Positions 13,598 to 24,701 of a stretch of 40,249 nucleotides of DNA are shown one piece after another. The notes beneath the pieces are model-generated. The model saw only the letters and a list, made by a program, of their open reading frames with translations, did not search any database and was not told the origin of the DNA. A program made the position numbers and the translations under genes. The stretch is from Pleurotus djamor (taxonomy: Eukaryota; Basidiomycota; Agaricomycetes; Agaricales; Pleurotaceae), in assembly GCA_029747585.1 (NCBI GenBank), contig JAPEVF010000407.1:1-40249 (forward strand), written 5' to 3'. Position 1 is the first letter of the stretch. Each line of letters starts with the position of its first letter.

Positions 13598-14721
13598 ATG
13601 TCTGACACCAATCTCCACGACGTCGCCCTCGATGAACAATACATGGATGTCCAATCTACCGCTGCAGAAACCCGTTGCGAAAAGACGAGACCTGTTGAAG
13701 GTGACCTGCCTACCGGTTTCGTCAATAAACTTTCTCCTCCCGCTGGGACAGACTATTGGCGTTGGTAAGCCTGTCGTCGCCTCTCCTTTGGTTTTCAGTA
13801 CGCTAACTGCCCTTGATACTACCCTCCAGCCAAGNCTTCACGCTATTAGAAGATTACGAACTCGGGTTTACTCACGAATCCGAGAAATTTCTCTATGAAA
13901 CCCTTACATAGCGCATCGATGCCTACGTCTACGTCGTCAACAGTAAACCAGACGATCCTAATTTCGTTCACAATGGGGGTGCCGTCTATGTTGTACTCGT
14001 ACATTCCGGTTCCGCTGCGCTCGGTTCCACTGCTAGTGCCGGAATGGAGCACTGTTTCGATGTGTTTCAGGCTCCTTCGGTTGGCGGCAGCGCTGGGGCA
14101 GCTATGAAGCAACTACCTACGTCGAATAGTGGGACCAAGAATGGGGATGTTACAAGCTGTGAGCATTATCTTGCCAGAATCGAGCGACACACTCACCTCA
14201 TTTCCTTGATTTACAGATCCTCTCTCATTCATCCAGGACATGCAGATGTTTAGAAGCAACGGTAACGAAACATTTACGTTTAGCGCGCAGTATGAAGACG
14301 GCCTGGACATTCACAAGGGACAGCAAACCGGGTTTGTGAACGGTTCTTCGGCAACGCATTGGCACCTCAAATTTGAATCTGTAAGAAATTGCATCCATGT
14401 ATCTCAGCACCTACACCTAACACTGGTCTTTTTCTTTCAAAAACAGGCGGTTCCCGGTGACAATTTTCCAGTCACGGCCCTTTCAGTGTTTAGGTTTCCA
14501 TCGTTCTCAAAAGTGACCTTCGGTAAGTATGTCTTGCCCTCATCCATGACCCTGCAATGACACCTTTATATCGTGCCACCTGATCATAGACTGTAAAGCA
14601 TGGATCGGTTATGTCGTAAGTATCATAGACAAGACTCGACGTAAGAGTCCTTGCTGATGTGAGCGAATAGGCACCTGAACTATCAGTGACTCGCAGCATC
14701 ACCGTGGACTGCTGTTTTTGA
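13598..14721 (+). pseudogene. 'DYWR' family copy 1, disrupted by an in-frame TAG
   Basis: Six exons are supported by splice sites and phase: 13598-13764, 13830-14158, 14217-14380, 14447-14522, 14590-14615, 14671-14721 (813 nt, 270 residues counting the stop position). The product is related to copies 2 and 3: exon 1 ends with PPAGTDYWR, the middle has KQLPTSNSGTKNGD, then DMQMF and FTFSAQYEDG, and it ends SITVDCCF. At 13909-13911 the frame reads TAG where copies 2 and 3 have TGG (Trp) in ETLTW/ETVTW. The rest of the frame and every splice site are intact, so the lesion is recent, or a sequencing error, or read through. An ambiguous base lies at 13835. No signal peptide or membrane segment is visible. 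The function is unknown. Confidence 0.75.
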
Positions 14722-17677
14722 GTAAACAGAGTCTACAGGTAGCTCTTCGGCGTCGCTGTATTACTCTCATGCGCCTCATACTGTATCTCATACTAGTCAA
14801 TCGTTACTGATTAGTTCTGTGCGAGATTAGATTGCCAAATACACTTCAGGTCTCAGACTTTCGTTGTGAAGATGCAAAATACACTGGCGAGCCCTTGATC
14901 CCGGCTCCGTATGACATGAAATCGTTCACCGACCAACAACGAGACGTTAAGCTTCCTAACCGCGATGCGTACGAAGTGACTTCGCACGATATTCCTAAGC
15001 TCCTAAGCGATAGGAGAGGCTCCCCTGCGGCATGTGACAACGATGGTATCTCACGGCACAGCCGGCCCGAATGTTTTCCGGACCAATTTTGACGACGCGT
15101 ACAAGTTGTTCTCCCCTCAGTCGGTCTCTGTACGCCTCAATACACGCTCGTTGTCTCTTCCAGATGGGCAAGACATAGGCGAATAGTCAGCCTTCCTTCC
15201 CTACTCCTTACAATTGGAAATTGCTGGTCAACGCCCTTTCCGTTGCCATTCCCAAACGGCATGGTACAGACAAGCATTGGACAAGCAAGCTCAACTACTG
15301 TCGCGTCAATCGAATTCCTGCTCGACGCTCCACATGATTGGGGTAATAGCCGTATGGCTCGACTCTCTGCTACCTGGTTTAGCTAGGGACGGTGAGCTGT
15401 CGATTTCTTTATCTCCACCGCGAAAACGCTGAATTCTTTTTTTTTTGGAAGACCTGCTATCGGCCATTTGGAAAGGCGCGGGTTTTCTATGGCTATACGA
15501 GTCACCGACAACGATCGTGAAACGATGACTCGCGACATCCTCAGCCGTTAGACCAGACTGTCGATTTCAAGCATGTCGCTATCCCTTTGTACGCCCTACT
15601 TTCTTTGATATTCGCGGACATCTGACCGCTTGAATGTCAGGTGGCTCGTGAACCCATCCTGACTATCGAGGATGGCCTCGTCTTGGTACTGACTTTGGAC
15701 CTGGCGACTGTTCGTGACTCTCCGAGTTGTCGAGCCTTGATTTGCGACAAGGTTAGACTCACTGCCTTACTCCCGCTTCCACGGAATTGACCAGCTACTT
15801 AGCCCAGTAACTGCCTCAACGTACGCCGTACCACTTGGGAGGCGAACTTGAGGCGAACTGTCAGGCCCATCTTTGTCACAGAGAACACCTTCGCGTTGTC
15901 TGTTGGATATAGCACCAAGAACGCCATCTCGATGAGCTCAACGTGGCTATTGTCTTCGTCTGGTTGGCGAACAGTATTCAACATGTTTGGTATGTCTTTC
16001 CCATTGAGCTCTGCCTGTCCCTGCGCTCATGGAGATAATAGATTGGGGTTGTTGTCGATCGTCCGAGGAAATTGAAGAGGTCCTTGATGACTGCTTGGGA
16101 CACGGTTCGATGGGCTCGACGCGTAACACGGCTGTCGTTCTCGATGAAAACAACATCTTTCTCACCGTTGTAGCCGCCTAAAGCCGAAGGGAGACGCTGT
16201 TCCGCTGGAAATTGGTACCGGAAACCCCAACACGTTCAATGTTGGCGCTCGATTGAATGAGAATCCGACATCTGGTGTCTTTCTGGTGACGCCTGGGTAC
16301 CGTCCAGGGCAAATCGGCTAGCCACCTGTATCCATGTGGCTATCAAATAACTTCGGATTAACACGCCTCTGGTGCGAATGACACCTCGCCGTACTGTGAG
16401 TAACTTCCCATCTAATCCCTCTGCAACGGACAACCTTTTGACTCTGGTATCCCTATGCTGTAAACTCTAGAGTCTATGGGCAACCTATTCTTGACCCCTG
16501 GTGCATAGTTGACTGTCGCGAATTTTTGAAAAGACGAGACCCTTACCGGCTGTTGAATTTTGTTTTTCGTGATAACATCGCTGCTTGCTTCGATGAATGA
16601 TGCTCCATCATGAATGTGTTCGCTCCTCGCGAGTTCGGTCCGACGACCAAGCACCCTCTTTGGCTTTGTTGGTCCATTTCGACTACGTGAGCGTATGCGA
16701 TGTTCCGGTATCCTTGCCCGTGCTTCTGTCGATTTTCTTTGCGCTGTCCTGTGAGCATCCCTTGCAGTTTACGGTGGTTCTCGCCTTTGCTGACGCATGG
16801 GTCCCAGGTTGCTGTACAGAACGTGCATTCGCTGTGACTTCCAATGTTGCGCCTCATGTCAGAACTTTTGCCCGCGAACGCCAAGCTTTCGGCTACATTG
16901 TAGGTGAGAAATAACGTTCCATTCCTTCATTTCAGTTCGGGTAGCTCGTTTCTTCCTCTGATATCGGTCTACCTCCAGCCATATATATGTCTCAATAGAC
17001 AACGAGACGCTCTCGTTCAATGCGTCTTCATTGACGTCTTTTCTCCGGCGGTCGAGCTCCAGGCCTACAAGCGCCGTTTCCAGTCAGTCCCTTCGCTTGG
17101 GTAACCTCGGAAACTTTGCGCTGCCTCGTTTCAAAAATACACACATTCAAGCTTGGCACGGTATGTCCCTCGCTAATTCTCTACTTCGAAGCTTACCCAC
17201 CTTAACAGCTAGTGGGATGACATCGACCTTGCCAAGCCTTCTTTTTAGTCGCACAGTCGCGGACTTCCAGGTTCCCCAGGTTCGACTATCCTAGTACTCC
17301 AATTCAGGTCCCATTTACCCTGAACACATCCTTCTTCCCCTCCTTACTGTGTTGTAAGCACGCCTCTAAGTTCTGGCGCCTTTAGCACACCACTGACCTG
17401 TCGAATGTGTCTCTTGTAGCCGCATCGTTGTAAATTCACTTTGCGAACTTCCCAGCGAATTCGGCACCCGTTGGATGCCAAGGATAATTCGCCACGCGTT
17501 TATCGCGTCTTCGACCATGTCAATTGAGAGAAAAACTTGCCTGTAAAGAAGAAAGCTCGTATAATCCGAAACGCGTCGTGGTTCTGAGAACCATCTCTGT
17601 CAGCAACTCCGATTGTCAGGTGCTCTGTCGACGATTCAAGGCTGGCCGTGGCTTCCGATATCTTCTGGTTGCAACGG
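14722..17677. other. Region without a supported gene; possible decayed exons
   Basis: There are short stretches with coding-like character, for example a plus-strand frame around 17003-17100 ending before a GT donor, and one around 16810-16902 ending at GTGAG. They sit among stops and I could not chain them into a model. A run of 10 T lies at 15437-15446. It may hold relics of one or more genes lost between DYWR copies 1 and 2. I recognise no family. Confidence 0.35.
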
Positions 17678-17685
17678 TATAAAAG
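17678..17685 (+). promoter_or_regulatory. TATA box of the DUF3455 gene
   Basis: TATAAAAG lies 55 nt upstream of the ATG at 17733, with a pyrimidine-rich stretch between. This is a normal arrangement for a strongly expressed fungal gene. Confidence 0.6.
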
Positions 17686-17732
17686 GTGAACACATCTTTG
17701 CTCTTTCCTCAGCCTCTCTGGTTAACTCGAAC

Positions 17733-18597
17733 ATGTTTTCTCTTGTTCTAGTCGCTCTCGCATTCGCTACTGCTGCATTTGCAGCTCCAGCCCAAGCGGA
17801 TGCTAGTTGCAACATCTCCAATGCAGTTCTCAAATTGCCCGCTGGTCAGACTGGTCTTGTACCGCCGTCTGGAAAACCTTCCTTCATCGCTGGTGCCATC
17901 GGCGTGCAAAACTACACCTGCAGCGATGCGGGTACATTCACGTTCGTACATCTCGATCCTATTTCATTTCGTCTTCCTTACCTTTTGCGCCACCGTCTCT
18001 TAGGAGCGTCGGAGCTGTTGCAGAGCTCGTTGATATCTCCTGCTTGTTTGGCACTGACGCCTTTGACGTCATCCAAGACAGGTGGTTCTTGATCTGGAGC
18101 GTCTTACCTCCAGGAACACCCCCCTTGGCCACCATCGGCAACCCTGAACCACTTGGCGAGCACTTCTTCATCACCAACCCCGTTACTGGTACTGGACTGA
18201 GTCCGAAGTGGGACTTCACTTCCCATGGTGCGACGAGGGGGAATCGTAACGCCTTCGTTGTTGGTGCTCGGTCCGGTGGTATCCCTTCACCGTCCGGCTC
18301 TGCCAACGTGGATTGGCTGTCCTTGAGCAATGTCCAAGGCCGGCTTGCAAACCAGGTGTTCAGGGTTGACACCAAAGGAGGTCAACCGCCTTCTTCGGTG
18401 TGTCTTTTCCTTTTGACTCATATTTAACTTATTTTAACTTATTGATTTACGCGAATCCTCAGTGTCGACCTGGGACAAGCATTAGTGTCAAATATACTTC
18501 TAAATACTGTGGGTTACGTTCTCTTGTCCCCGTCTATGAAGGTAGAGCTAACCTGTATGACTCTCATTCCCTAGGGTTCTTCGGTAGCACGTTGTAA
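17733..18597 (+). CDS. Secreted DUF3455-family protein
   Basis: Four exons: 17733-17941, 18004-18397, 18463-18508, 18575-18597 (672 nt, 223 aa). Residues 1 to about 19 form a clear signal peptide (hydrophobic core, then AFAAP), so the product should be secreted. The mature part carries the run of motifs I associate with DUF3455: LPAGQTGLVPPSGKP, GVQNYTCSDAGTF, GAVAELVDISC, TNPVTGTGLSPKWDF, NVDWLSLSNVQG, FRVDTKGGQPPSS and a C-terminal SVKYTSKYWFFG. The last motif is only complete when the final two introns are removed, which supports the splicing. Cysteines are at the usual places. The biochemical role of the family is not known to me. It lies between DYWR copies 1 and 2 on the same strand and has its own TATA box. 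Confidence 0.88.
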
Positions 18598-18810
18598 CGG
18601 ATAAACGGCTAAAATGCCCTCATCAAATCTAATATGTCGATTATCATTCTGTATTTGGAGTGATAAGCCTGCCTCCTCGAGTTTAGTAGAAGTCATGCTC
18701 ACCTTCTCTTCGTTTCAGTCGTTATCAGAGTAAGAGTGAGATCACTCAATGAATATTCCAAACAAGTTAGCCTTCGCCGCTGTCGTTTCCCCTCTTCTTT
18801 CTGATTGTTC

Positions 18811-18838
18811 GCTCTCTGAATGAATATATTCAGAGAGC
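18811..18838. repeat. Perfect 11-bp inverted repeat downstream of the DUF3455 gene
   Basis: GCTCTCTGAAT (18811-18821) and its exact complement (18828-18838) flank a 6-nt AT-rich loop, about 210 nt after the DUF3455 stop codon. It would form a stable hairpin in RNA. It could be a 3'-processing signal, a small inverted-repeat element remnant, or chance. Confidence 0.6.
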
Positions 18839-19014
18839 TCTGTTCGGTTACTGTGGCGCCGCCTCCACTTTGGTGACACTAGTTACCTCACGAATTACTC
18901 CTTTTGACATTCCTACGAAGCTCCACCTGTGAATACGAATTTAAGGGCACTCACTCTCGAGCAGATCCCCAGAACTTCACATACCACACCTCTCAAGACC
19001 CTCCCGACAGCAGG

Positions 19015-20163
19015 ATGTCGATGGAGACCATGAAGACACTTCCAAGGGAGATTGCTGCTACACTTGGCGATGGCGTCCAAATTGAAGACATCCTTTCCAA
19101 GGGGGCCAAACCCCCCCGTGTTGAACTTGTCAAACGTCCCTTACCCGAGGCTTGGATTGTCGAACTCACTCCGCCACCAGAGGCAAACTTTTGGCGTCGG
19201 TGCGTTGATTCATTCACTTAGTACTGGCCCTAGTATTTACCTTGTTCAATAGCCAGACATTCACGGTCATGGAAAACGAACTATTGTTCCACCGTGACCT
19301 TGCTCTGCCCCTTCTTCATCTTGAAACAGTTACTTGGCTAGTCGATGCCTTCGTCTATACCACCAGCGCCCAACCAGGCGACAATTTCGCAGGCAGGGGC
19401 GGCTATGTGTACATCATCCTTGTCCACTCTGGATCAGCTGCTACTGGGCTCTTTTCAAGCATTGATTATGAATATCGAAGCAATGTATCAGTGTCATTGG
19501 GCTCTTCGCCGGCTGAGGTCGTCGCTCTGAAACAGCTACCTCCCTCCCATAGCGGGATACCAAATGGTGATAATACTACCTGTTAGTAATCATTGATTTT
19601 GGTAACCGTTACCGGACGAAGCTCAGCTAAAATGGGTCTACTAGACAACATTGTTTTGAAGCATGCAATGAACATGTTCAAAAACGGCGGAAACGAGTCG
19701 TTCACTTTTTCAGCCCACTACGAAGATAGCGTCGACCTGTGGAAAGGATGGCAAATCGGTCATGTTAGCGGTCCTTCAGCCACTGAATGGGCAATCCATT
19801 TTAACTACTCGGTTCGTGCTTTCTCATCTTGGAGAGACCAAGCTTGGACCAAGCAACTCATCAATCAACCTTGCACTTGGCCTACAGCCCGAATCATATA
19901 CAAAGTTTCCCGTTGCCGCGGTCTCAGTCTTTAGAGTCCAGTCATTGAACCCAGTCACCTTTGGTTTGTCTACTCTGTCACCTTTTGCTTCGCTCCAGGA
20001 TCGCTGAATATCTTTCCCTGTGATTCCAGACTTATCTGCGTCCGTTTATTATAAGCCAGCCAAAGTCCGTGTCTCCCATGTTCCTTTGTATCGCGTACTG
20101 ACTTCCTCCCAGAGTGAGATAGCTCAAGCGAGCAAGAGTATCACAGTTGACTGCCGCTTTTGA
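19015..20163 (+). CDS. 'DYWR' family copy 2, uncharacterised protein
   Basis: Five exons: 19015-19199, 19253-19581, 19627-19811, 19888-19963, 20030-20163 (909 nt, 302 aa). Intron positions and phases match copies 1 and 3, except that the last intron is absent. Motifs: TPPPEANFWRR at the end of exon 1, TVTWLVDAFVY, PGDNF, VYIILVHSGSAA, KQLPPSHSGIPNGD, NMFKNGGNESFTFSAHYED, GPSATEW and a C-terminal SITVDCRF. It has a longer N-terminus than copy 3. An in-frame upstream start at 18904 is possible, but the ATG at 19015 gives a better family match. Some donors (GTTAG, GTTTG) are weak but phase-consistent. No signal peptide, transmembrane segment or known domain is recognised. The frame is intact. 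Confidence 0.72.
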
Positions 20164-20422
20164 GTTTTGTTTTGCGTTGAACAACTACGGACTGAAATCT
20201 GATGCTTGAGGTGTTTTCCTTCTCAAAGAATGGTGTTTATGATACATACACCACATACACACACGGAGAATTTTATGTCCTATTTTCAGTCGTGTTCTGA
20301 AATGTGTACGGATACGCAACTATTGACTACTCAACTAGAGGAACGGTCCATTTACTCTACTCTATATGGACATCAATTCCGATATACGGCCGGGGTAAAG
20401 CAGCGACTGTATTGAATGAAAA

Positions 20423-22281
20423 TCAATGGTGAACAAATAAAAGAGCTATAGTAATCATGACACCAGATAGTCCAACAATCGACCAAAACGCAGCCGAGAA
20501 CCCTACAACCGACATGGCCCCATTGGCCGAGGTACTTGAATTGACTCCGAGGCGAATCGAAGAAACAACTGCAGAATCTCAATCAGCTTTTTCAAATAGC
20601 CGAGGACAAAGCATGAACTCACTGGCCAGTCCGAGTGTTGATCCGACCTGATACGCGGTAAACATCACCGCGCCAACGACACCTTCCTCTCCCTTCCTCG
20701 CAGAGCCCATAGCCATTGTGGTACATGTCAAGAATAACGTAGGAAGACCGATGAAGGCGATGATCATGCCAGGTACCACGTATGACCAGTACTTCCCTTT
20801 GTCATCGCCCAGAGCAAAGAGCGTAGCACCAACAATCATGCATACGTTCGCGCCGACGATAGATACCCGCGAAGGGAGCTTGGGTACCAGCTTTCCGGCG
20901 ACATACGAAAACACCATGGCCGTGATACCGAGGGGGAGGCACCGGATCGAGGCAATGAGGGCAGAATCTCCCCACAGATTCTTGATATCATGGCATGAAC
21001 GGAATCGCTCCGTGACAAGGGACGAATGAGCTTACAGTGAATATCGTCACAAGCTGTATTAAGCAGCCGAAAAGCCACCAATAAGGACTCCACGCGACGA
21101 TGAAAATCGGCGTAAAATTCTTGTTGGACCAAATACTTGGGGGTAACGCCGGATCGGACACGAAACGCTCAACGAAGAAGAACGCAATTATGAGAACAAC
21201 CGAAAGTATGAGAGTCGTGATAACTTGAGGTGTTTGCCATCCTGGAATGAGATGAGAAGGGCGGCATGTGCGAGATATGGGAAAGAAATGCTTACCAGCT
21301 TCGCTACCATCGGAGATAGCGTATACGAAGAGAATTAACCCGGCTGTGAGGATCGTAACTCCGGCGAAGTCGATCCGGCGGCTTTGTTTGGGCTTCTTCT
21401 TCTCCACAGGCGGCAGGACAAACCACGAACAGCCAGCCATGGGGATTGTCAGGATCGCGATCAGATAATGTACTGTGGGTAACTTCGTCAGTATCGAAGT
21501 CACGGATGGAACAGCACAAATAGAACGTACCCCAGCGCCAGGAGGATTGAGCCGTGAGCACACCACCTATGATGAAGCCAATGTTCCCACCAATCGCACC
21601 AGCCAGTGCGTACACGGCATACGCATTGCTCTGTTGTACTGGATCATGAAAGGTGGTGCGAATGATCGCGACGGACGAGGGTACGTTCAAGGCTGCACCT
21701 GAGGGACAAAGAGGTTCAAGATGAGCCAAGGGACGATGGATGAGAAAAGAGCCACGCACCAATACCCTGGATAGCTCGAAAGACGATAGCCATGATGGGA
21801 TGTACACTAGCACCGACTGGTATACTGAATAAGCCGATGAGGAAGAGTCCTAAGACGAAAACGGGTTTGGGATGGAAAATGTCTGAGAGTGTCCCAGAAA
21901 TCAGTAGGAACGAGGCGAAGGTCAGCGTGTACGCAGAGAGGACCCATTGCAGCTCCGCTGGAGCGAAGTGTAAGTCCTCTCCCATCTAAAACCCGATTGA
22001 ATAAGCTTCGAGAGCTTGGATGGGAAAAGAGAAAAAGATCGTACCGATGGTAATGAGACGATGGCGGCGTTGGCATTGAAGATGTCGAAGAATTGAGCAA
22101 AGCATACGATCGCGAGCATCAGAGCCTTTCTGGTGCCGCTCAGATTTACTCCTTCAGAATCTTCAGCCTCAAAGGCCTCGACGTCCGCTCCCAGTTTTTC
22201 TCCAAGACGAGAACCGCCTCTATTGTCGGCGATAGAGGTCGAATGGTCGGCATTCAAGGTCACATTTGACTCGTGGGCCAT
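20423..22281 (-). CDS. Major facilitator superfamily transporter, DHA2-like (14 TM)
   Basis: Seven exons on the minus strand: 22281-22045, 21985-21760, 21698-21531, 21472-21296, 21241-21036, 20980-20623, 20568-20423 (1518 nt, 505 aa). The product should be a proton-driven efflux pump in the plasma membrane. About 14 hydrophobic segments are visible. TM1 begins after a charged about 50-residue cytoplasmic N-terminus. The loop after TM2 carries the motif-A-like GTLSDIFHPKPVF. TM4 contains RAIQGIGAALNVPSS, completed by splicing. TM5 holds the Gly-rich motif-C-like AGAIGGNIGFIIGG. The last exon supplies TM14 (FSAAFWSIVGL...) and would be missed by ORF calling, because the intron (donor GTGAGT) has an early in-frame stop. 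It is related to aminotriazole/drug-resistance-type carriers. The substrate cannot be read from the sequence. Confidence 0.9.
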
Positions 22282-22385
22282 GGGTTGGATGTGCGAGAGC
22301 GAAACGAGAACTCCACGGTTGGTTTTATCCTTGACCAGAAGTTGGAACCCGAAGGTTTAAGGTTATTCTGTGATGACTGTTTTTA

Positions 22386-22401
22386 GCTGGCTCCAGCCAG
22401 C
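22386..22401. promoter_or_regulatory. Palindrome in the MFS upstream region
   Basis: GCTGGCT-CC-AGCCAGC, with 7-bp arms, lies about 105-120 nt upstream of the transporter ATG (22281, minus strand). Its dyad form and position suggest a transcription-factor site. No factor is assigned. Confidence 0.4.
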
Positions 22402-22437
22402 AGAATGGTGAGATTAAACAAACCTTGGATGTAATAG

Positions 22438-22508
22438 GGCTTGTCAGCCGCTACAATTGGACATGGTGTCAGCTTTCGACTATCTGCGACGCAGATAACT
22501 GACAAGCC
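22438..22508. promoter_or_regulatory. Nested inverted repeats upstream of the MFS gene
   Basis: The outer arms GGCTTGTCAG (22438-22447) and CTGACAAGCC (22499-22508) are perfect complements. Inside them, at 22481-22497, is TATCTGCG-A-CGCAGATA, a perfect 8-bp dyad with a single central base. The block lies 157-227 nt upstream of the transporter start. Dyads of this kind are typical of dimeric regulators, but the assignment is an inference. Confidence 0.45.
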
Positions 22509-23620
22509 GGAGGAGCAAGGCTCAAGTCCTTCATTATTCTAGCGGTTTGGCCAAGATTTGGCCGGCGAAGAGTACAGAAAGCGGTCGTCTTCGAGAAGCT
22601 TCAGTGAGATCGGAAATCAGCCGAGCTATGGCATTCGAAAAGCATAAGTAAACCCAAGATTGGTTGCAGAAGCACGAAATTCTCAGAAGCTTGTGCACAA
22701 CTTGTGTACCTACCCCGTGATTCTTCTCCCACGGCTCTTGGTCCCACATTTTCACGACGCGTCCACGAAGACCTTCCCAATAGGGGACTTTATTATATAA
22801 TTTATTAGTGACTTCTTCCATTATTGCGACATGGATATCGACAGTCACTAAGTAGTCAAGCTCAAGCTCAAAAAAAGGAACATNCTACAACGGCGACGCT
22901 AAATGAAGGTCCACGACACAAAGTCAGTAAATACCCATAGTCTCAACTCAAGAACTCATCCCCTCGGCGTCAAGCTTACCGTTTTATGAGTGGCAGTACT
23001 CCATCCGAAACTTGAAGGCCACCATCATACGAGGTGTATGTCTGCTGCCCTCGGGCCTTATGGTCTCGTGGCTACTCACATCGCGGCACCCTATCAATCT
23101 CGGCGAGAATTGGATCTTGCTCCATCCTTTCGACTCGGGCTTGATCTGGCTTGATTGCCTCACTCTGGACATTGCATACTCGGCCTGGAAGCGATGTGGC
23201 TTGTCGATTTGTCTCTCAGCCTTATGCTCTTGGCTGACTGTACCTTTCAGGCAAGCTTGCAACAGACATGAACATCACACATTCCCTAGGCATTCTGAGC
23301 GGTGCCGACTAAACGGATGCTATTATACGCAACTTCCCACCATGGAGTACACTGAACGCGGGTGCTATCTAAGCGAGGTACTTCATGTATACCTCGTGCG
23401 CTCGTACTCGGTTTACCATTGCAGCTAATCCTTCAACGACCACACAGGCGCCCAATGGTCAACGGAAGATTGGCTGTGAGTACGTCGCTTGTTTGATCAT
23501 GAAATCTAATCTGACTTCTATTCGGTTCCAACGGTTGAGCCCTCTCCTTCGACCATACGCGTTGAGCTTGAGTCTACCTCTCCCGAAAAGCCTTCTTATG
23601 CACAAATCATATCGGCGCAA
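22509..23620. other. Intergenic region between the MFS gene and DYWR copy 3
   Basis: No convincing gene. A 104-codon minus-strand frame (22534-22848) has an internal ATG and a possible GTAGGT donor, but it matches no family I know and lacks a neighbouring exon. An ambiguous base is at 22884. The rest looks like divergent promoter sequence. Confidence 0.45.
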
Positions 23621-23627
23621 TATATAA
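23621..23627 (+). promoter_or_regulatory. TATA box of DYWR copy 3
   Basis: TATATAA lies 82 nt upstream of the ATG at 23703 and is followed by a C-rich leader. Confidence 0.5.
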
Positions 23628-23702
23628 CTCGCTCGTCGCTCCAAGCACCCCAAGGCCTCAGATTGAACCCACCCCTCCTCCTTCCAACACCCAACCCTTA
23701 CC

Positions 23703-24701
23703 ATGCCATTTGTTGACAAGCTTGTTCCCCCTCCCGGGACTGACTACTGGCGTTCGTAAGTGGAAATTGACCACCTTGTTACCAAAATCTTCGTCTGAGC
23801 TTCTTTTACACAGTCAGAACTTGGTTGTTATGGACAACCTGGAGCTGCCAAAAGCATCGGGAACGGTCTACGAAACGCTTACCTGGCGCGTTAACGCTTA
23901 CATCTACGTCGTTAACGCAAAACCTGGAGATAGCTTCCAACAAGACGGAGGCGTTATCTACGTCGTCCTCGTCCATACTGGTTCCGCTGCCGCCAAGGAT
24001 GGTAGCCTTGAATATCGATATGACGTCGCGATGAAGTCCCCTCCCAGCGGTTCAGCCGCTGTGAAACAGCTCCCACCGTCGAACAGTGGGACTAAAAACG
24101 GCGACATCATGTCTTGTGAGTTTCTCTTTTGAATGTCCCATCCCTTTCTCATTCGATGCGCAGATGCTCTTTCGTTCGCGAAAGATATGCAAATGTTTAA
24201 GAGCGGCGGAAACGAGGGCATCACTTTCCCAGCGCAATACGAAGATAGCATCGCCTTTTTCAAAGGCCGGCAGAGTGGGCTTGTAAACGGCCCTTCAGCA
24301 ATCCAGTGGGCGGTTACCTTCGTTGACGACCTGGCTGTGAGTATCTATCAGTAACGCCCATGCACGAATTGAATGCTCACCGGCACCCTTCACTTTCGGA
24401 TGTACTTAGCTGGAAGAATCTTCGAGCTTTCCGTTCTCTGCCCTTTCGCTGCTCAGCTTTCCATCTACAGGCAAAATGACGTTAGGTATGTTTTCCTATC
24501 CCCCGTTACCTGCTGCACGTTGTACTAAGCACGTTACGCGACTTTTTATCGGTTAGACTTTACAGCGTCGGTGTTTTCTAGCGATGTGAGTCCGAAATTT
24601 CATTGTGACGAAGCTTGAAAAGTATCTGAATAGTTTTACAGGGTGTAAAACTTGCCTCGGAGACTGAGAGTGTTGAGCTCGATTGTACTTTCTCGCCGTA
24701 A
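23703..24701 (+). CDS. 'DYWR' family copy 3, uncharacterised protein
   Basis: Six exons: 23703-23755, 23814-24115, 24164-24336, 24410-24485, 24557-24585, 24642-24701 (693 nt, 230 aa). This is the shortest and cleanest copy. It begins MPFVDKLVPPPGTDYWR, then ETLTWRVNAYIYVVNAKPGD, VIYVVLVHTGSAA, KQLPPSNSGTKNGD, DMQMFKSGGNEGITF, GPSAIQW, and ends VELDCTFSP. All introns are GT-AG, and all phases match copy 1. The Trp that is a stop codon in copy 1 is present here. There is no signal peptide and no membrane helix. The alternating hydrophobic pattern (YIYVV, VIYVVLV) suggests a beta-rich cytosolic fold. I do not recognise the family. Confidence 0.78.

Noticed and set aside
17807..18427. 206-codon plus-strand frame crossing the DUF3455 gene
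   Set aside because: It reads through the first intron; its start is out of frame with exon 1, and only the exon 2 part matches the family.
22534..22848. 104-codon minus-strand frame upstream of the MFS gene
   Set aside because: Starts at a non-ATG codon, matches no known family, and no partner exon could be found; left as unproven.
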